Source: Clostridium sp. CAG:510 (lineage in GTDB: Bacteria > Bacillota > Clostridia > Lachnospirales > Lachnospiraceae). Taken from it: a stretch of DNA of 38,950 bases. Below the pieces are notes generated by a model. The model had not been told where the DNA came from, did no database searches, and saw nothing but the letters and a program-made list of their open reading frames with translations. The DNA lies in NCBI GenBank assembly GCA_000434615.1, contig FR880820.1:1-38950 (forward strand). Reading direction: 5' to 3'. The translations under genes and the position numbers were made by a program. Below, in pieces: positions 25,464 to 33,496 of this stretch (its first letter is position 1; the number at the start of each line of letters is the position of its first letter).

Positions 25464-25796
25464 ATGGAAGAGAGAAGAAGAAACAGACGAACCAAGCTTT
25501 CTTCCTCCATTGTCATGAAACGGCTTGACAACGGAAGAGAAGAGGAAGTAGACATTGAGGTAGTGGATATTTCCAAAGCCGGAGTCGGCTTTACCTGCAG
25601 GGAGCCTCTTATGATCGGCGCTATTTATGAAGCATATCTTACCATCTGGACAAAAGAGGTACTGCATGCGGTGGTTGAAATCGTGAGAATCGAAAAGAAA
25701 GAAAATACGATTTCCTATGGTGCCGTTTTCGTGGGTATGCCGGAAATGGATGCCTTCCGCATTGAAGCCTATCAGACGGTGGAAGACGGGCAGTAA
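25464..25796 (+). CDS. PilZ-domain protein (probable c-di-GMP receptor)
   Basis: 110 aa consisting of a single PilZ domain. The two ligand-binding motifs are visible: basic N-terminal RRRNRR (RxxxR) and DISKAGVGF (D/NxSxxG). It probably binds cyclic di-GMP and passes the signal to a partner. It follows queA by 51 bp, with AAGGGAG as ribosome binding site, and the VanZ-like gene starts at the next base after its stop. The partner and process are unknown; surface or motility control is usual for the family. Confidence 0.85.
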   Translation: MEERRRNRRTKLSSSIVMKRLDNGREEEVDIEVVDISKAGVGFTCREPLMIGAIYEAYLTIWTKEVLHAVVEIVRIEKKENTISYGAVFVGMPEMDAFRIEAYQTVEDGQ

Positions 25797-26294
25797 ATGA
25801 AAAAGTACAGTAAATTCGGAAAAGCAGCGATAATTCTTATCCTGCTTTTTCTGTGGTATAGCATGATATTTTCGTTTTCCGCCCAGAACGGCGAGATCTC
25901 CGGCTCCTTGAGCGGCAGCATCGCCTTAAAGACAGTGCAGGTGTTTGATAAGCTGACCTTCGGGCACCGGAGTGAGGAGAACATTGCTCTTCTTGCAAAA
26001 AAGCTGGAATTTCCCATAAGAAAAGCGGCACACTTTACCGAGTATGCCGTTTTAGGATGCCTGTGGTTCTTTTTCTTCCGGATATTTTTGGGTAAAGCCG
26101 GAGGAAAAAAGCAGCGTATCTGTATGCTTGTAAGCATAGGAATTGTGTTCCTGTCCGCAGCGGGAGATGAGTTTCACCAGACCTTTATTTCGGGAAGAAG
26201 CGGTAATTTTGGGGATGTGCTGCTGGACACTGCCGGCGGCTTTACCGGGATTTTCCTATGTGGTTTCTTTAACCGCAGGGCACGCAAATCATAA
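25797..26294 (+). CDS. VanZ-family membrane protein
   Basis: 165 aa, with hydrophobic segments near 10-25, 80-103, 112-128 and 145-160. The VanZ motifs are KAAHFTEYAVLG and GDEFHQTFISGRSGNFGDVLLDTAGG. The family is named after a teicoplanin-resistance protein, but in chromosomal contexts its role is unknown, and no van genes are nearby. The ATG directly follows the PilZ stop codon, so the two are coupled, which hints at a shared process. Convergent with the prephenate dehydrogenase gene, 3 bp away. Confidence 0.88.
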   Translation: MKKYSKFGKAAIILILLFLWYSMIFSFSAQNGEISGSLSGSIALKTVQVFDKLTFGHRSEENIALLAKKLEFPIRKAAHFTEYAVLGCLWFFFFRIFLGKAGGKKQRICMLVSIGIVFLSAAGDEFHQTFISGRSGNFGDVLLDTAGGFTGIFLCGFFNRRARKS

Positions 26295-26297
26295 ACA

Positions 26298-27389
26298 TTA
26301 AATAATCGTATATCTTTTTTCACATAAGACCTCTCTTGCTCTGGCAAGGGAGGTTTTGTCGTAGAATTCCAAACGGACGGCACCCTCCGCATGCTCCCTG
26401 CTGTGGGTGATGCCGATATTCTTGATACTTAAGCCGTGTTCGGCAAGAATGTTCATAATGGAAGCCATGGAGCCTGCCCTGTCGTCAATGTTGACCGTGA
26501 AATCATAAATGCGGGCAACGGAGCCGTTTGCATCAGCCACAAAGGAGTCCCGATAGGTGCGGGCGCTGTCAAAGAATGCATACAGGGCATCCGCGTCTTT
26601 CTTTTCTAAGAGCTCCTTTACGGAAGACAAGGCTTTGATGTATAAGGATAGCATTTCGGTAATGTTTTCACTGTTGGTCAGGCAAATCTGCTGCCAGACG
26701 TCCGGGGAAGAGGAAGCAATCCGGGTAATATCCTTAAAGCCGCCCGCAGCAATCTGCTTCATAAGGGCGTCTTTCGTATCGTTATCTTTCACAAAATTTA
26801 CCAGTGAAGAAGCAATAATATGGGGCAGATGGCTGATGCCTGCCGTAATCCTGTCATGCTCCCTGGGGGTCAGAATAAGGGGGATGGCGCCGATATCCGC
26901 TACGAGATTGCGGAAAGCCTCCACCTTTTTTTCAGGTACCTCCGCAGAAGGGGTCAGCAGATAGTAGGCATTCTGCAAAAGAAGGGCATGGGAATTGGCA
27001 AAGCCGATGCGCTCGCTGCCCGCCATGGGGTGTCCGCCGATGAAGTACGGGGACAGTCCCGTTTCTTCCACACACCGGAAGGTCGTGGATTTGACACTGC
27101 CCACATCCGTTAAAATGCAGTCCGGTGACAGAATTTCCTTTATGGCAGTTAAGTTTTTATCATTATTGGAAACCGGCGCACATAAAAATAGGTAGTCGCA
27201 TACCGAAAAACGCTCGTTGATGGAAGAGACGGCTTCGTCGGCAATGCCTTCCTTCAGGGCAAGCGCTAAGGTTTCCTTATTGGTATCAAAGGCAAGAATA
27301 CGGACATCCCGGCGAAAAGCTTTCAGGGCTTTTGCAATGGAACCGCCAATCAGACCGAGTCCGATAAATCCGCAGGTGATATAAGACAT
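26298..27389 (-). CDS. tyrA: Prephenate dehydrogenase with C-terminal ACT domain
   Basis: 363 aa from the ATG at 27389. The frame extends to 27500, but residues 1-37 of that frame are unlike the family and overlap the promoter; GAAAGAAAGG precedes the chosen ATG. It oxidises prephenate to 4-hydroxyphenylpyruvate for tyrosine synthesis. Nucleotide-binding motif GFIGLGLIGGS at about 7-17; prephenate-site segments TDVGSVKS, GGHPMAGSE and SHLPHIIASSL; ACT domain at about 290-363, which usually gives Tyr feedback inhibition. Monocistronic, with its own promoter and a palindrome over the -10. Confidence 0.94.
   Translation of the reverse strand: MSYITCGFIGLGLIGGSIAKALKAFRRDVRILAFDTNKETLALALKEGIADEAVSSINERFSVCDYLFLCAPVSNNDKNLTAIKEILSPDCILTDVGSVKSTTFRCVEETGLSPYFIGGHPMAGSERIGFANSHALLLQNAYYLLTPSAEVPEKKVEAFRNLVADIGAIPLILTPREHDRITAGISHLPHIIASSLVNFVKDNDTKDALMKQIAAGGFKDITRIASSSPDVWQQICLTNSENITEMLSLYIKALSSVKELLEKKDADALYAFFDSARTYRDSFVADANGSVARIYDFTVNIDDRAGSMASIMNILAEHGLSIKNIGITHSREHAEGAVRLEFYDKTSLARAREVLCEKRYTII
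26329..26357 (+). terminator. Candidate terminator for the pheST-VanZ operon, inside the tyrA 3' end
   Basis: An 11-bp stem ACCTCTCTTGC / GCAAGGGAGGT (one G-U) with a 4-nt loop and a short TTTT tail. It lies 35 bp past the VanZ stop, within the last codons of the convergent tyrA. The short T-run makes it weaker than others in the window. Confidence 0.5.
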
Positions 27390-27452
27390 ATGTTCAGACC
27401 TTTCTTTCCAGTGACATGCATGAAAATTACATGGTTCAAGCATGTTTACGTT

Positions 27453-27469
27453 ACAATTATAAGAATTGT
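27453..27469. promoter_or_regulatory. Palindrome overlapping the tyrA -10 box
   Basis: ACAATT-ATAAG-AATTGT, 6-bp arms, spanning the -10 hexamer and the start region of the tyrA promoter. Possible operator; no regulator is assigned. Confidence 0.35.
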
Positions 27470-27493
27470 AGCACTTTAACGCGTTACAGTCAA
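27465..27493 (-). promoter_or_regulatory. Promoter of tyrA
   Basis: On the minus strand, TTGACT (27488-27493) and TACAAT (27465-27470) with a 17-bp spacer. The leader to the ATG is about 70 nt. No T-box motif is present in it. Confidence 0.82.
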
Positions 27494-27528
27494 CAAGCAA
27501 TAATTGTATTTAAAATAGAACATTTTTC

Positions 27529-27557
27529 TTGTAAAATGAGTGATAATTTAGTAATAT
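27529..27557 (+). promoter_or_regulatory. Promoter of the EF-G-like gene
   Basis: TTGTAA (27529-27534) and TAATAT (27552-27557), 17-bp spacer, about 75 bp upstream of the ATG. AT-rich surroundings make alternatives possible. Confidence 0.5.
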
Positions 27558-27631
27558 ATACCTATAGATTTTTGAAAAATGAAATTCATTTATACATAAA
27601 TCACAAAAAATAAGAGAAAGGAAGGAATTAT

Positions 27632-29719
27632 ATGAAAGTTTACACAACCGACAAAATCAGAAATGTAGTACTCTTAGGCCATGGCGGCTCCGGAAAGACC
27701 AGTCTTTGCGAAGCCATGGGTTACCTTTCCGGAATAACCTCCCGCATGGGCAAAATTCAGGACGGCAATACCATCAGCGACTACAGTAAAGAAGAGCAGA
27801 AACGGCAGTTTTCCATTTCCACATCCGTGGTTCCCATTGAATGGGAAGGCTATAAAATCAACATTTTAGACGCGCCCGGCTACTTTGACTTTGTGGGCGA
27901 AGCGGAAGAAGCCTTAAGTGCCGCGGGAGCCGCCATTATCGTGGTAAACGGCAAGGCAGGCGTGGAAGTGGGTACGGAAAAAGCCTGGGAGCTCTGCGAA
28001 AAGTATAAGCTGCCCCGTATTATTTATGTGACCAACATGGACGTGGACAATGCCTCCTTCCGTCAGGTCGTGGAGGACATGACGAAAAAATACGGAAAGA
28101 AAATGGCACCCTTCCATCTGCCCATCCGTGAAAATGAAAAGTTCGTGGGCTATGTCAATGTCATTACGGAAACCGGCAACCGATGGAAGGGAAAAGAAGT
28201 GGTGACCTGCGAGGTGCCGGAATACAATAAGCCCAACTTGAAAATCTGCCGGGATACCTTAATGGAAGCGGTAGCGGAAACCAGTGAGGATATGATGGAG
28301 CGGTATTTTAACGGGGAAACCTTCTCCGAAGCGGAAATACGTGCGGCGCTGCGTACCAATGTCTGCGACGGCAGCATCGTTCCCATGAGCATGGGCTCCA
28401 ATACATTGTGCCAGGGCGTTTACACACTGCTTGACGATATCATCAAATATTTCCCCAGCCCGGAAAACAGGGAGGTTGCCGGCATCAACATGAAGACAGG
28501 AGAGATTTACCATGCGGATTACGATTTCTCCAAGGCAAAATCCGCCTATATCTGGAAGACCATCGTGGACCCGTTCATCGGCAAGTATTCTTTGATTAAA
28601 GTAAATTCCGGCGTCTTAAAACAGGACGATATGATTTACAACTTAGACAGGGACATCGAGGAAAAGGTCGGCAAGCTGTATGTGCTCTGCGGCAATAAGC
28701 CGGTGGAAGTACCGGAGCTGCATGCCGGCGATATCGGTGCACTGGCAAAGCTGACGGCAGCGCGCACCGGCAACAGTCTGTCCACCAGGGCGACCACCAT
28801 CAAATTCGGCAAGTGGGAAATTTCCACCCCGTACACCTGCATGCGCTATAAGCCGAAAAACAAAGCAGATGTGGATAAGATTTCCCAGGCTCTGCAGAAG
28901 ATCACCCACGAGGACCTGACCTTAAAGGTGGTAAACGATGCGGAAAACAGGCAGACGCTCCTTTACGGTATGGGCGAACAGCATTTAGAGATTATTGCCA
29001 GCCGGCTCCTTTCCGAATACAAGGTGGAAATTGAACTTTCTAAGCCCAGGGTAGCCTATAAGGAAACCATAAAGGGCAGCTCGGATACGGAGTACAAATA
29101 CAAAAAGCAGTCCGGCGGACACGGACAGTACGGTCATGTCAAGATGCGTTTCTCCCCTTCCGGCAACTTGGAGGAGCCCTATGAATTTACCCAGGAGGTC
29201 GTAGGCGGCGCCGTTCCCAAGAACTTCTTCCCGGCAGTGGAAAAGGGGCTGCAGGAATCCGTGGTGAAGGGACCCCTGGCGGGCTATCCGGTTGTGGGCG
29301 TAAAGGCAGTTTTATATGACGGCTCCTACCATCCGGTGGACTCCTCCGAAATGGCATTCAAGATGGCTGCCATCCAGGCGTTCCGCAAAGGCTTTATGGA
29401 TGCAAAGCCCATTCTGTTAGAGCCCATTGCCACCTTAAAGGTCACCATTCCGGAAACCTATACCGGTGATGTGATGGGAGATCTGAACAAGAGAAGAGGC
29501 AGGGTGCTCGGCATGAATCCTCTGCAGGGCGGCAGACAGGTGATTGAAGCCGACATTCCCATGAGCAGTCTGTACGGCTACTGTACGGATTTACGCTCCA
29601 TGACCGGCGGCAGGGGCGAGTATTCCTACACGTTTGCCCGTTACGAACAGGCGCCGTCGGATGTGCAGGAGAAAGAAGTAGCCGAAAGAGCGGCAAAGGC
29701 GACAACGGAAAGTGATTGA
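27632..29719 (+). CDS. EF-G-like translational GTPase (EF-G2/FusA2 type)
   Basis: 695 aa with the full EF-G domain order: GTPase (1-270), domain II (about 295-380), III, IV (about 470-590, AYKETI...GQYGHVKM) and V. The GTPase motifs differ from housekeeping EF-G. The P-loop is GHGGSGKT (16-23). Switch II is DAPGYFDF with Tyr84 where the catalytic His normally sits. The G4 motif reads TNMD (134-137) instead of NKMD. The DxPGYxDF form is known from the EF-G2/FusA2 branch, so this is a paralogue, not the main translocase. Main fusA sits with rpsL/rpsG/tuf, none of which are here. Role unknown; ribosome-associated function is inferred. Monocistronic; a leuS promoter overlaps its stop codon. Confidence 0.88.
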   Translation: MKVYTTDKIRNVVLLGHGGSGKTSLCEAMGYLSGITSRMGKIQDGNTISDYSKEEQKRQFSISTSVVPIEWEGYKINILDAPGYFDFVGEAEEALSAAGAAIIVVNGKAGVEVGTEKAWELCEKYKLPRIIYVTNMDVDNASFRQVVEDMTKKYGKKMAPFHLPIRENEKFVGYVNVITETGNRWKGKEVVTCEVPEYNKPNLKICRDTLMEAVAETSEDMMERYFNGETFSEAEIRAALRTNVCDGSIVPMSMGSNTLCQGVYTLLDDIIKYFPSPENREVAGINMKTGEIYHADYDFSKAKSAYIWKTIVDPFIGKYSLIKVNSGVLKQDDMIYNLDRDIEEKVGKLYVLCGNKPVEVPELHAGDIGALAKLTAARTGNSLSTRATTIKFGKWEISTPYTCMRYKPKNKADVDKISQALQKITHEDLTLKVVNDAENRQTLLYGMGEQHLEIIASRLLSEYKVEIELSKPRVAYKETIKGSSDTEYKYKKQSGGHGQYGHVKMRFSPSGNLEEPYEFTQEVVGGAVPKNFFPAVEKGLQESVVKGPLAGYPVVGVKAVLYDGSYHPVDSSEMAFKMAAIQAFRKGFMDAKPILLEPIATLKVTIPETYTGDVMGDLNKRRGRVLGMNPLQGGRQVIEADIPMSSLYGYCTDLRSMTGGRGEYSYTFARYEQAPSDVQEKEVAERAAKATTESD

Positions 29720-29744
29720 CAATAGTCCTGGAAGTGCTTAAAAT
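29716..29744 (+). promoter_or_regulatory. Promoter of leuS
   Basis: TTGACA (29716-29721) and TAAAAT (29739-29744), 17-bp spacer. The -35 overlaps the stop codon of the EF-G-like gene (29717-29719). The predicted leader is about 124 nt and contains the hairpin at 29769-29801. Confidence 0.82.
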
Positions 29745-29768
29745 GAAGCTTAGGCGCTTAAGGGAGAA

Positions 29769-29801
29769 AGCCCTTTCGTTTCTTGTGAGATGAAAGGGCT
29801 T
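29769..29801 (+). terminator. Hairpin in the leuS leader: attenuator or read-through terminator
   Basis: AGCCCTTTC (29769-29777) pairs with GAAAGGGCT (29792-29800) around a 14-nt loop and is followed by TCTTATAT, a poor T-run. It could terminate the EF-G-like transcript or attenuate leuS. No T-box sequence is found in the leader. Confidence 0.45.
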
Positions 29802-29874
29802 CTTATATATAGAACATATATAGAATGAATTTACCTTATGAGGAAAGAAGCCTGGCGCAGGAAAGGACAGAACA

Positions 29875-32289
29875 ATGGCAGAAGTATACAACCACAGAGA
29901 AGTGGAGACAAAATGGCAGGATATCTGGGATAAGGAAAAAGCATTTGCTACCTCCACCGATTATTCCAAGCCGAAATATTATGCACTGGTAGAATTCCCG
30001 TATCCTTCGGGACAGGGACTTCATGTAGGACATCCGAGACCGTATACGGCACTGGATATCGTTGCAAGAAAGAGAAGAATGCAGGGGTACAATGTTCTTT
30101 ACCCCATGGGCTGGGACGCATTCGGTCTGCCTACCGAAAACTATGCAATCAAGAATCACATCCATCCGAAGATTGTGACCAGGAATAACGTGGCACGTTT
30201 CAAAAACCAGCTTCATTCCTTAGGCTATTCCTTTGACTGGGACAGGGAGATCAATACCACGGATCCGAAGTACTACAAGTGGACCCAGTGGATTTTCTTA
30301 AAGCTGTTTAAAGCAGGTCTTGCTTACAAGACGGAAATGCCCATTAACTGGTGTACCTCCTGTAAGGTAGGTCTTGCCAACGAGGAAGTGGTAAACGGCG
30401 TCTGCGAGCGCTGCGGTTCCGAAGTAGTCCGCAAGGTAAAGAGCCAGTGGATGTTAAAGATTACCGCTTATGCGGAGAAGCTTATCGAAGGTCTGGATAC
30501 CGTGGACTACATTGAAAGAGTAAAGGTTTCCCAGAAAAACTGGATTGGCAAGTCCACCGGTGCGGAAGTGGATTTCGTATTAAAGGACAAAGAGGATAAG
30601 CTGACCGTCTATACCACCAGACCGGATACCTTATTCGGTGTAACCTACATGGTTATGAGTCCGGAGCATCCTTTTATCGATAAGTATAAAGACTCCATTA
30701 AAAACTGGGACGATGTAGTGGCATACCGTGAAATGGCAGCCAAGAAGTCCGATTTTGAAAGAACCGAAATCGCAAAGGACAAGACCGGCGTTATGCTGTA
30801 CGGTCTGACTGCGGTAAACCCGGTAAACGGCAAGGAAATCCCCGTATGGATTTCCGACTATGTACTGATGACCTACGGTACCGGCGCCATCATGGCGGTG
30901 CCCGCACACGATGAAAGAGACTGGGAATTTGCCAAGAAATTCAACATGCCCATCATCGAAGTAGTGGCAGGCAGCCCCGTGGACGTAAACGAAGCGGTAT
31001 TTACCGACGTGGCAACCGGAACCCTTGTAAATTCCGAATTCTTAAACGGATTGTCCGTAGCGGATGCCAAGAAGAAAATCATTGAATTTTTAACGGAAAA
31101 GGGCATCGGCCACGAAAAGACCAACTATAAATTAAGAGACTGGGTATTCTCCAGACAGCGTTACTGGGGCGAGCCCATTCCCATTGTAAAATGTGAGAAA
31201 TGCGGCTATGTGCCTCTTCCGGAGAGCGAGCTTCCTCTGGAGCTTCCCGATGTGGAAAGCTATATGCCCACCGACAACGGCGAGTCCCCTCTGGCGCACA
31301 TGACGGACTGGGTAAACACCACCTGTCCCTGCTGCGGAGGCCCCGCTAAGAGAGAAACCGATACCATGCCCCAGTGGGCAGGTTCTTCCTGGTATTTCCT
31401 GCGTTACACGGACCCCACCAATGAAAATGCACTGGCAAGTCCCGAAGCCCTGAAATACTGGATGCCGGTAGACTGGTACAACGGCGGTATGGAGCATACA
31501 ACCCTCCACCTTCTGTATTCCCGTTTCTGGCACAGATTTTTATATGATGAGGGCGTAGTTCCCTGTCCCGAACCTTACCAGAAGAGAACCTCCCACGGTA
31601 TGATTTTAGGCTCCAACGGTGAAAAGATGAGCAAGTCCCGCGGCAACGTGGTAAATCCTGACGATATCGTAAGAGAGTACGGTGCAGATACCCTGCGTAC
31701 CTATGAAATGTTCATCGGTGCATTTGATTTAAGCGCTTCCTGGAGTGAGGACGGCGTAAAGGGCTGCCGCAGATTTTTGGAGAGAGTCTGGAAGCTGCAG
31801 GATATCCTGACGGATGACGAAGGCTACTCCGCCGATATGGAAACTAAGATGCATCAGACCATCAAGAAGGTAAGCTCCGACTTTGAAAGCTTAAAGTACA
31901 ACACGGCTATTGCAGCCATGATGTCCCTGATTAACGATTTCTACAAGAAGAATGCCGTTACCAAGGGAGAATTCAAGACCCTGCTTACCCTGCTTAATCC
32001 GGTTGCTCCCCACATCACCGAGGAACTTTGGCAGGCAAACGGCTTTGACGGCAGACTGTATCAGACCAGCTGGCCGGAATACGATGAGGAAAAGACGGTA
32101 GAGTCCACCATCGAGCTGGCTGTCCAGATTAACGGTAAGATGAAAGGAACCTTAAAGGTTTCCAAGGACGAACAGAAGGACAACATCCTTGCCATGGCAA
32201 AGGAAATGCTCGGCGACAAGCTGACCGGCACCATCGTAAAAGAAATTTATGTACCCGGCAGAATTGTAAATATCGTAGTAAAACCGTAA
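29875..32289 (+). CDS. leuS: Leucine--tRNA ligase
   Basis: 804 aa, normal for bacterial LeuRS. Class I signatures: HVGH at 50-53 in GQGLHVGHPRPYTALD, and KMSKS at 584-588. The zinc site has CTSC and CERC; a second Cys cluster (CEKC, CPCC) lies in the inserted region. The CP1 editing domain spans about 225-415 and includes TTRPDTLFGVTYM and a GTGAIMAVPAHDERD stretch. The ATG has GGAAAGGA about 9 bp upstream. The gene has its own promoter at 29716-29744 and ends at the convergent terminator at 32305. Confidence 0.97.
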   Translation: MAEVYNHREVETKWQDIWDKEKAFATSTDYSKPKYYALVEFPYPSGQGLHVGHPRPYTALDIVARKRRMQGYNVLYPMGWDAFGLPTENYAIKNHIHPKIVTRNNVARFKNQLHSLGYSFDWDREINTTDPKYYKWTQWIFLKLFKAGLAYKTEMPINWCTSCKVGLANEEVVNGVCERCGSEVVRKVKSQWMLKITAYAEKLIEGLDTVDYIERVKVSQKNWIGKSTGAEVDFVLKDKEDKLTVYTTRPDTLFGVTYMVMSPEHPFIDKYKDSIKNWDDVVAYREMAAKKSDFERTEIAKDKTGVMLYGLTAVNPVNGKEIPVWISDYVLMTYGTGAIMAVPAHDERDWEFAKKFNMPIIEVVAGSPVDVNEAVFTDVATGTLVNSEFLNGLSVADAKKKIIEFLTEKGIGHEKTNYKLRDWVFSRQRYWGEPIPIVKCEKCGYVPLPESELPLELPDVESYMPTDNGESPLAHMTDWVNTTCPCCGGPAKRETDTMPQWAGSSWYFLRYTDPTNENALASPEALKYWMPVDWYNGGMEHTTLHLLYSRFWHRFLYDEGVVPCPEPYQKRTSHGMILGSNGEKMSKSRGNVVNPDDIVREYGADTLRTYEMFIGAFDLSASWSEDGVKGCRRFLERVWKLQDILTDDEGYSADMETKMHQTIKKVSSDFESLKYNTAIAAMMSLINDFYKKNAVTKGEFKTLLTLLNPVAPHITEELWQANGFDGRLYQTSWPEYDEEKTVESTIELAVQINGKMKGTLKVSKDEQKDNILAMAKEMLGDKLTGTIVKEIYVPGRIVNIVVKP

Positions 32290-32304
32290 TAAAAGCATAA
32301 AAGG

Positions 32305-32336
32305 AAAGCGCCGGCTTATGAGGTCGGTGCTTTTTT
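32305..32336. terminator. Terminator after leuS
   Basis: AAAGCGCCGGC pairs with GTCGGTGCTTT (two G-U) and is followed by T6. It overlaps the 3' end of the convergent 91-aa gene. The left A-run gives it partial bidirectional character. Confidence 0.85.
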
Positions 32337-32591
32337 CATGATTTCATTCATTTTTTCCAATTCTTCTCTGGTACTGTGAAGCCTGATGGCTTCAATCACA
32401 CGGGCAACCTCGTCCTTGGAAAAGGAGATGTCGGCCTGTCTGGCTTCCTTCATTCTGAGGATAAAAAAAGACATGAGTTCCTTCTGGCTTTTACCTTTGC
32501 CGCCGGTAACCAGGGAGCCTAAAAATTCGAGTTTGTTAAGGGAAATGTCCTTGACCAGAGGGTCGGACATCCATTCCGGTCTTTCTTCCAT
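32316..32591 (-). CDS. Small conserved protein of unknown function
   Basis: 91 aa, mostly helical, no signal or membrane segment. It opens MEERPEWMSDPLVKDISLNKLEFLGSL, with a KSQKELMSFF middle and an acidic/basic C-terminal helix. I recall similar 'DP.v..I...KL.FL..L' proteins in clostridia, all without function. AGGTG precedes the ATG. It lies 57 bp downstream of the 145-aa gene on the same strand and is probably co-transcribed with it. Its stop codon lies within the leuS terminator stem. Confidence 0.7.
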   Translation of the reverse strand: MEERPEWMSDPLVKDISLNKLEFLGSLVTGGKGKSQKELMSFFILRMKEARQADISFSKDEVARVIEAIRLHSTREELEKMNEIMKKAPTS

Positions 32592-32648
32592 GATACACCT
32601 CGTTTTCTTTGATTTGTAAACCTTGCAGCTGGCTATGGGTTCTGTCCG

Positions 32649-33086
32649 TCATTGTTTTCCCAGCATGGATAAAATCTGGCTGATGTCCATGGAACCGTCG
32701 CCGTCTGCGGGAAAAGGAGCTCCCTCCGGGAACATATCCTTCATCATGGCTGCCATCTCCATCATTTCCTGCGCGTTTTTTACCGAGGAAGAATACCGGG
32801 CAAAACGGTCCAGCTTCTGCTTTTCTTCCCGGTTGCAGTAGGGAGAAAGCTCCTTGCACAAAGCGTCCGTGTCCGGCATGGGTTGTCTCGGCTGGCAGGC
32901 ATAGGGATGGTTTTTAAAATAAGACAGCGTATATTGAAACTCCATGAATTTAATGTATATTGCCATCTTTTTCTGCATTTCCGGTTCAAAATAAGGCAGG
33001 AGGAGTTTATACATCTGGATGTGGTTGTTGGTATAAATGCTGTCAAAAGCAAGAATTTTGTCGCAGTTGTCCTTGTCCGTCTGCAT
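32649..33086 (-). CDS. Conserved protein of unknown function, helical, Met-rich C-terminus
   Basis: 145 aa, soluble, predicted helical. It opens KILAFDSIYTNNHIQMYKLLLPYF, contains FMEFQYTLSYFKNHP and ends with a Met-rich segment (MMEMAAMMKDMFPEGAPF) and DISQILSMLGK. No family with known function is recognised. An optimal GGAGG ribosome binding site sits 6 bp before the ATG. The upstream region holds two CATAAGATT direct repeats (33113-33121 and 33126-33134 on the plus strand as AATCTTATG). These resemble sporulation-sigma -10 elements, but no matching -35 is convincing. Likely forms a two-gene unit with the 91-aa gene. Confidence 0.75.
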   Translation of the reverse strand: MQTDKDNCDKILAFDSIYTNNHIQMYKLLLPYFEPEMQKKMAIYIKFMEFQYTLSYFKNHPYACQPRQPMPDTDALCKELSPYCNREEKQKLDRFARYSSSVKNAQEMMEMAAMMKDMFPEGAPFPADGDGSMDISQILSMLGKQ

Positions 33087-33217
33087 AAATCCTCCATCGA
33101 AAGTGCTTTTCTAATCTTATGCAAAAATCTTATGTAAAAGACGTTTTTTGTATGCGGCGGACGGACTTTCTGAGGGCCCGCCCGCAAGTGAGTACGGCTC
33201 CCTAAGGAACCGGGTCA

Positions 33218-33466
33218 TTAGCAGCAGGAATTATTGTTTCCGCAGAAGCAGGAAAGCAACAGAATCCAGATGAGCCAGTCACAGCTTGAGTTGTTGTTGT
33301 CGCAACCGCAGCCGCCGGATGTGCCGAGACCACAGCCGTTGTTGCCGCCGAAGCAGGAGAGAAGCAGGATAATCCAGATAATGTTGCATCCGCATCCGTT
33401 GTTATTGTTGCAGCCGGTGTTGCATCCTGTGTTACATCCACAGTTGGTAGCAGTTAAATCACTCAT
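33218..33466 (-). CDS. Cys/Asn/Gly-rich small protein (chorion class high-cysteine-like)
   Basis: 82 aa with 14 Cys. Two copies of a module alternate a hydrophobic stretch with a Cys/Asn/Gly tail: IIWIILLLSCFGGNNGCG and LIWILLLSCFCGNNNSCC, preceded by CGCNTGCNTGCNNNNGCGC. Similar Lachnospiraceae proteins are annotated 'chorion class high-cysteine protein' from composition alone. The start has a strong GGAGG site, so it is a real gene despite low complexity. A sigma-K-like promoter lies upstream (33497-33525), suggesting a spore-coat or late-sporulation surface component (inference). The hydrophobic cores could form membrane or amyloid-like contacts, with Cys cross-linking. Confidence 0.8.
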   Translation of the reverse strand: MSDLTATNCGCNTGCNTGCNNNNGCGCNIIWIILLLSCFGGNNGCGLGTSGGCGCDNNNSSCDWLIWILLLSCFCGNNNSCC

Positions 33467-33496
33467 TTTAATTGCCTCCGAATTGTTTTTATGGTT

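Noticed and set aside
25797..26294. Glycopeptide resistance locus because of VanZ similarity
   Set aside because: No vanH, vanA/B ligase, vanX, vanS or vanR gene is present; VanZ-family proteins are common in clostridia without resistance.
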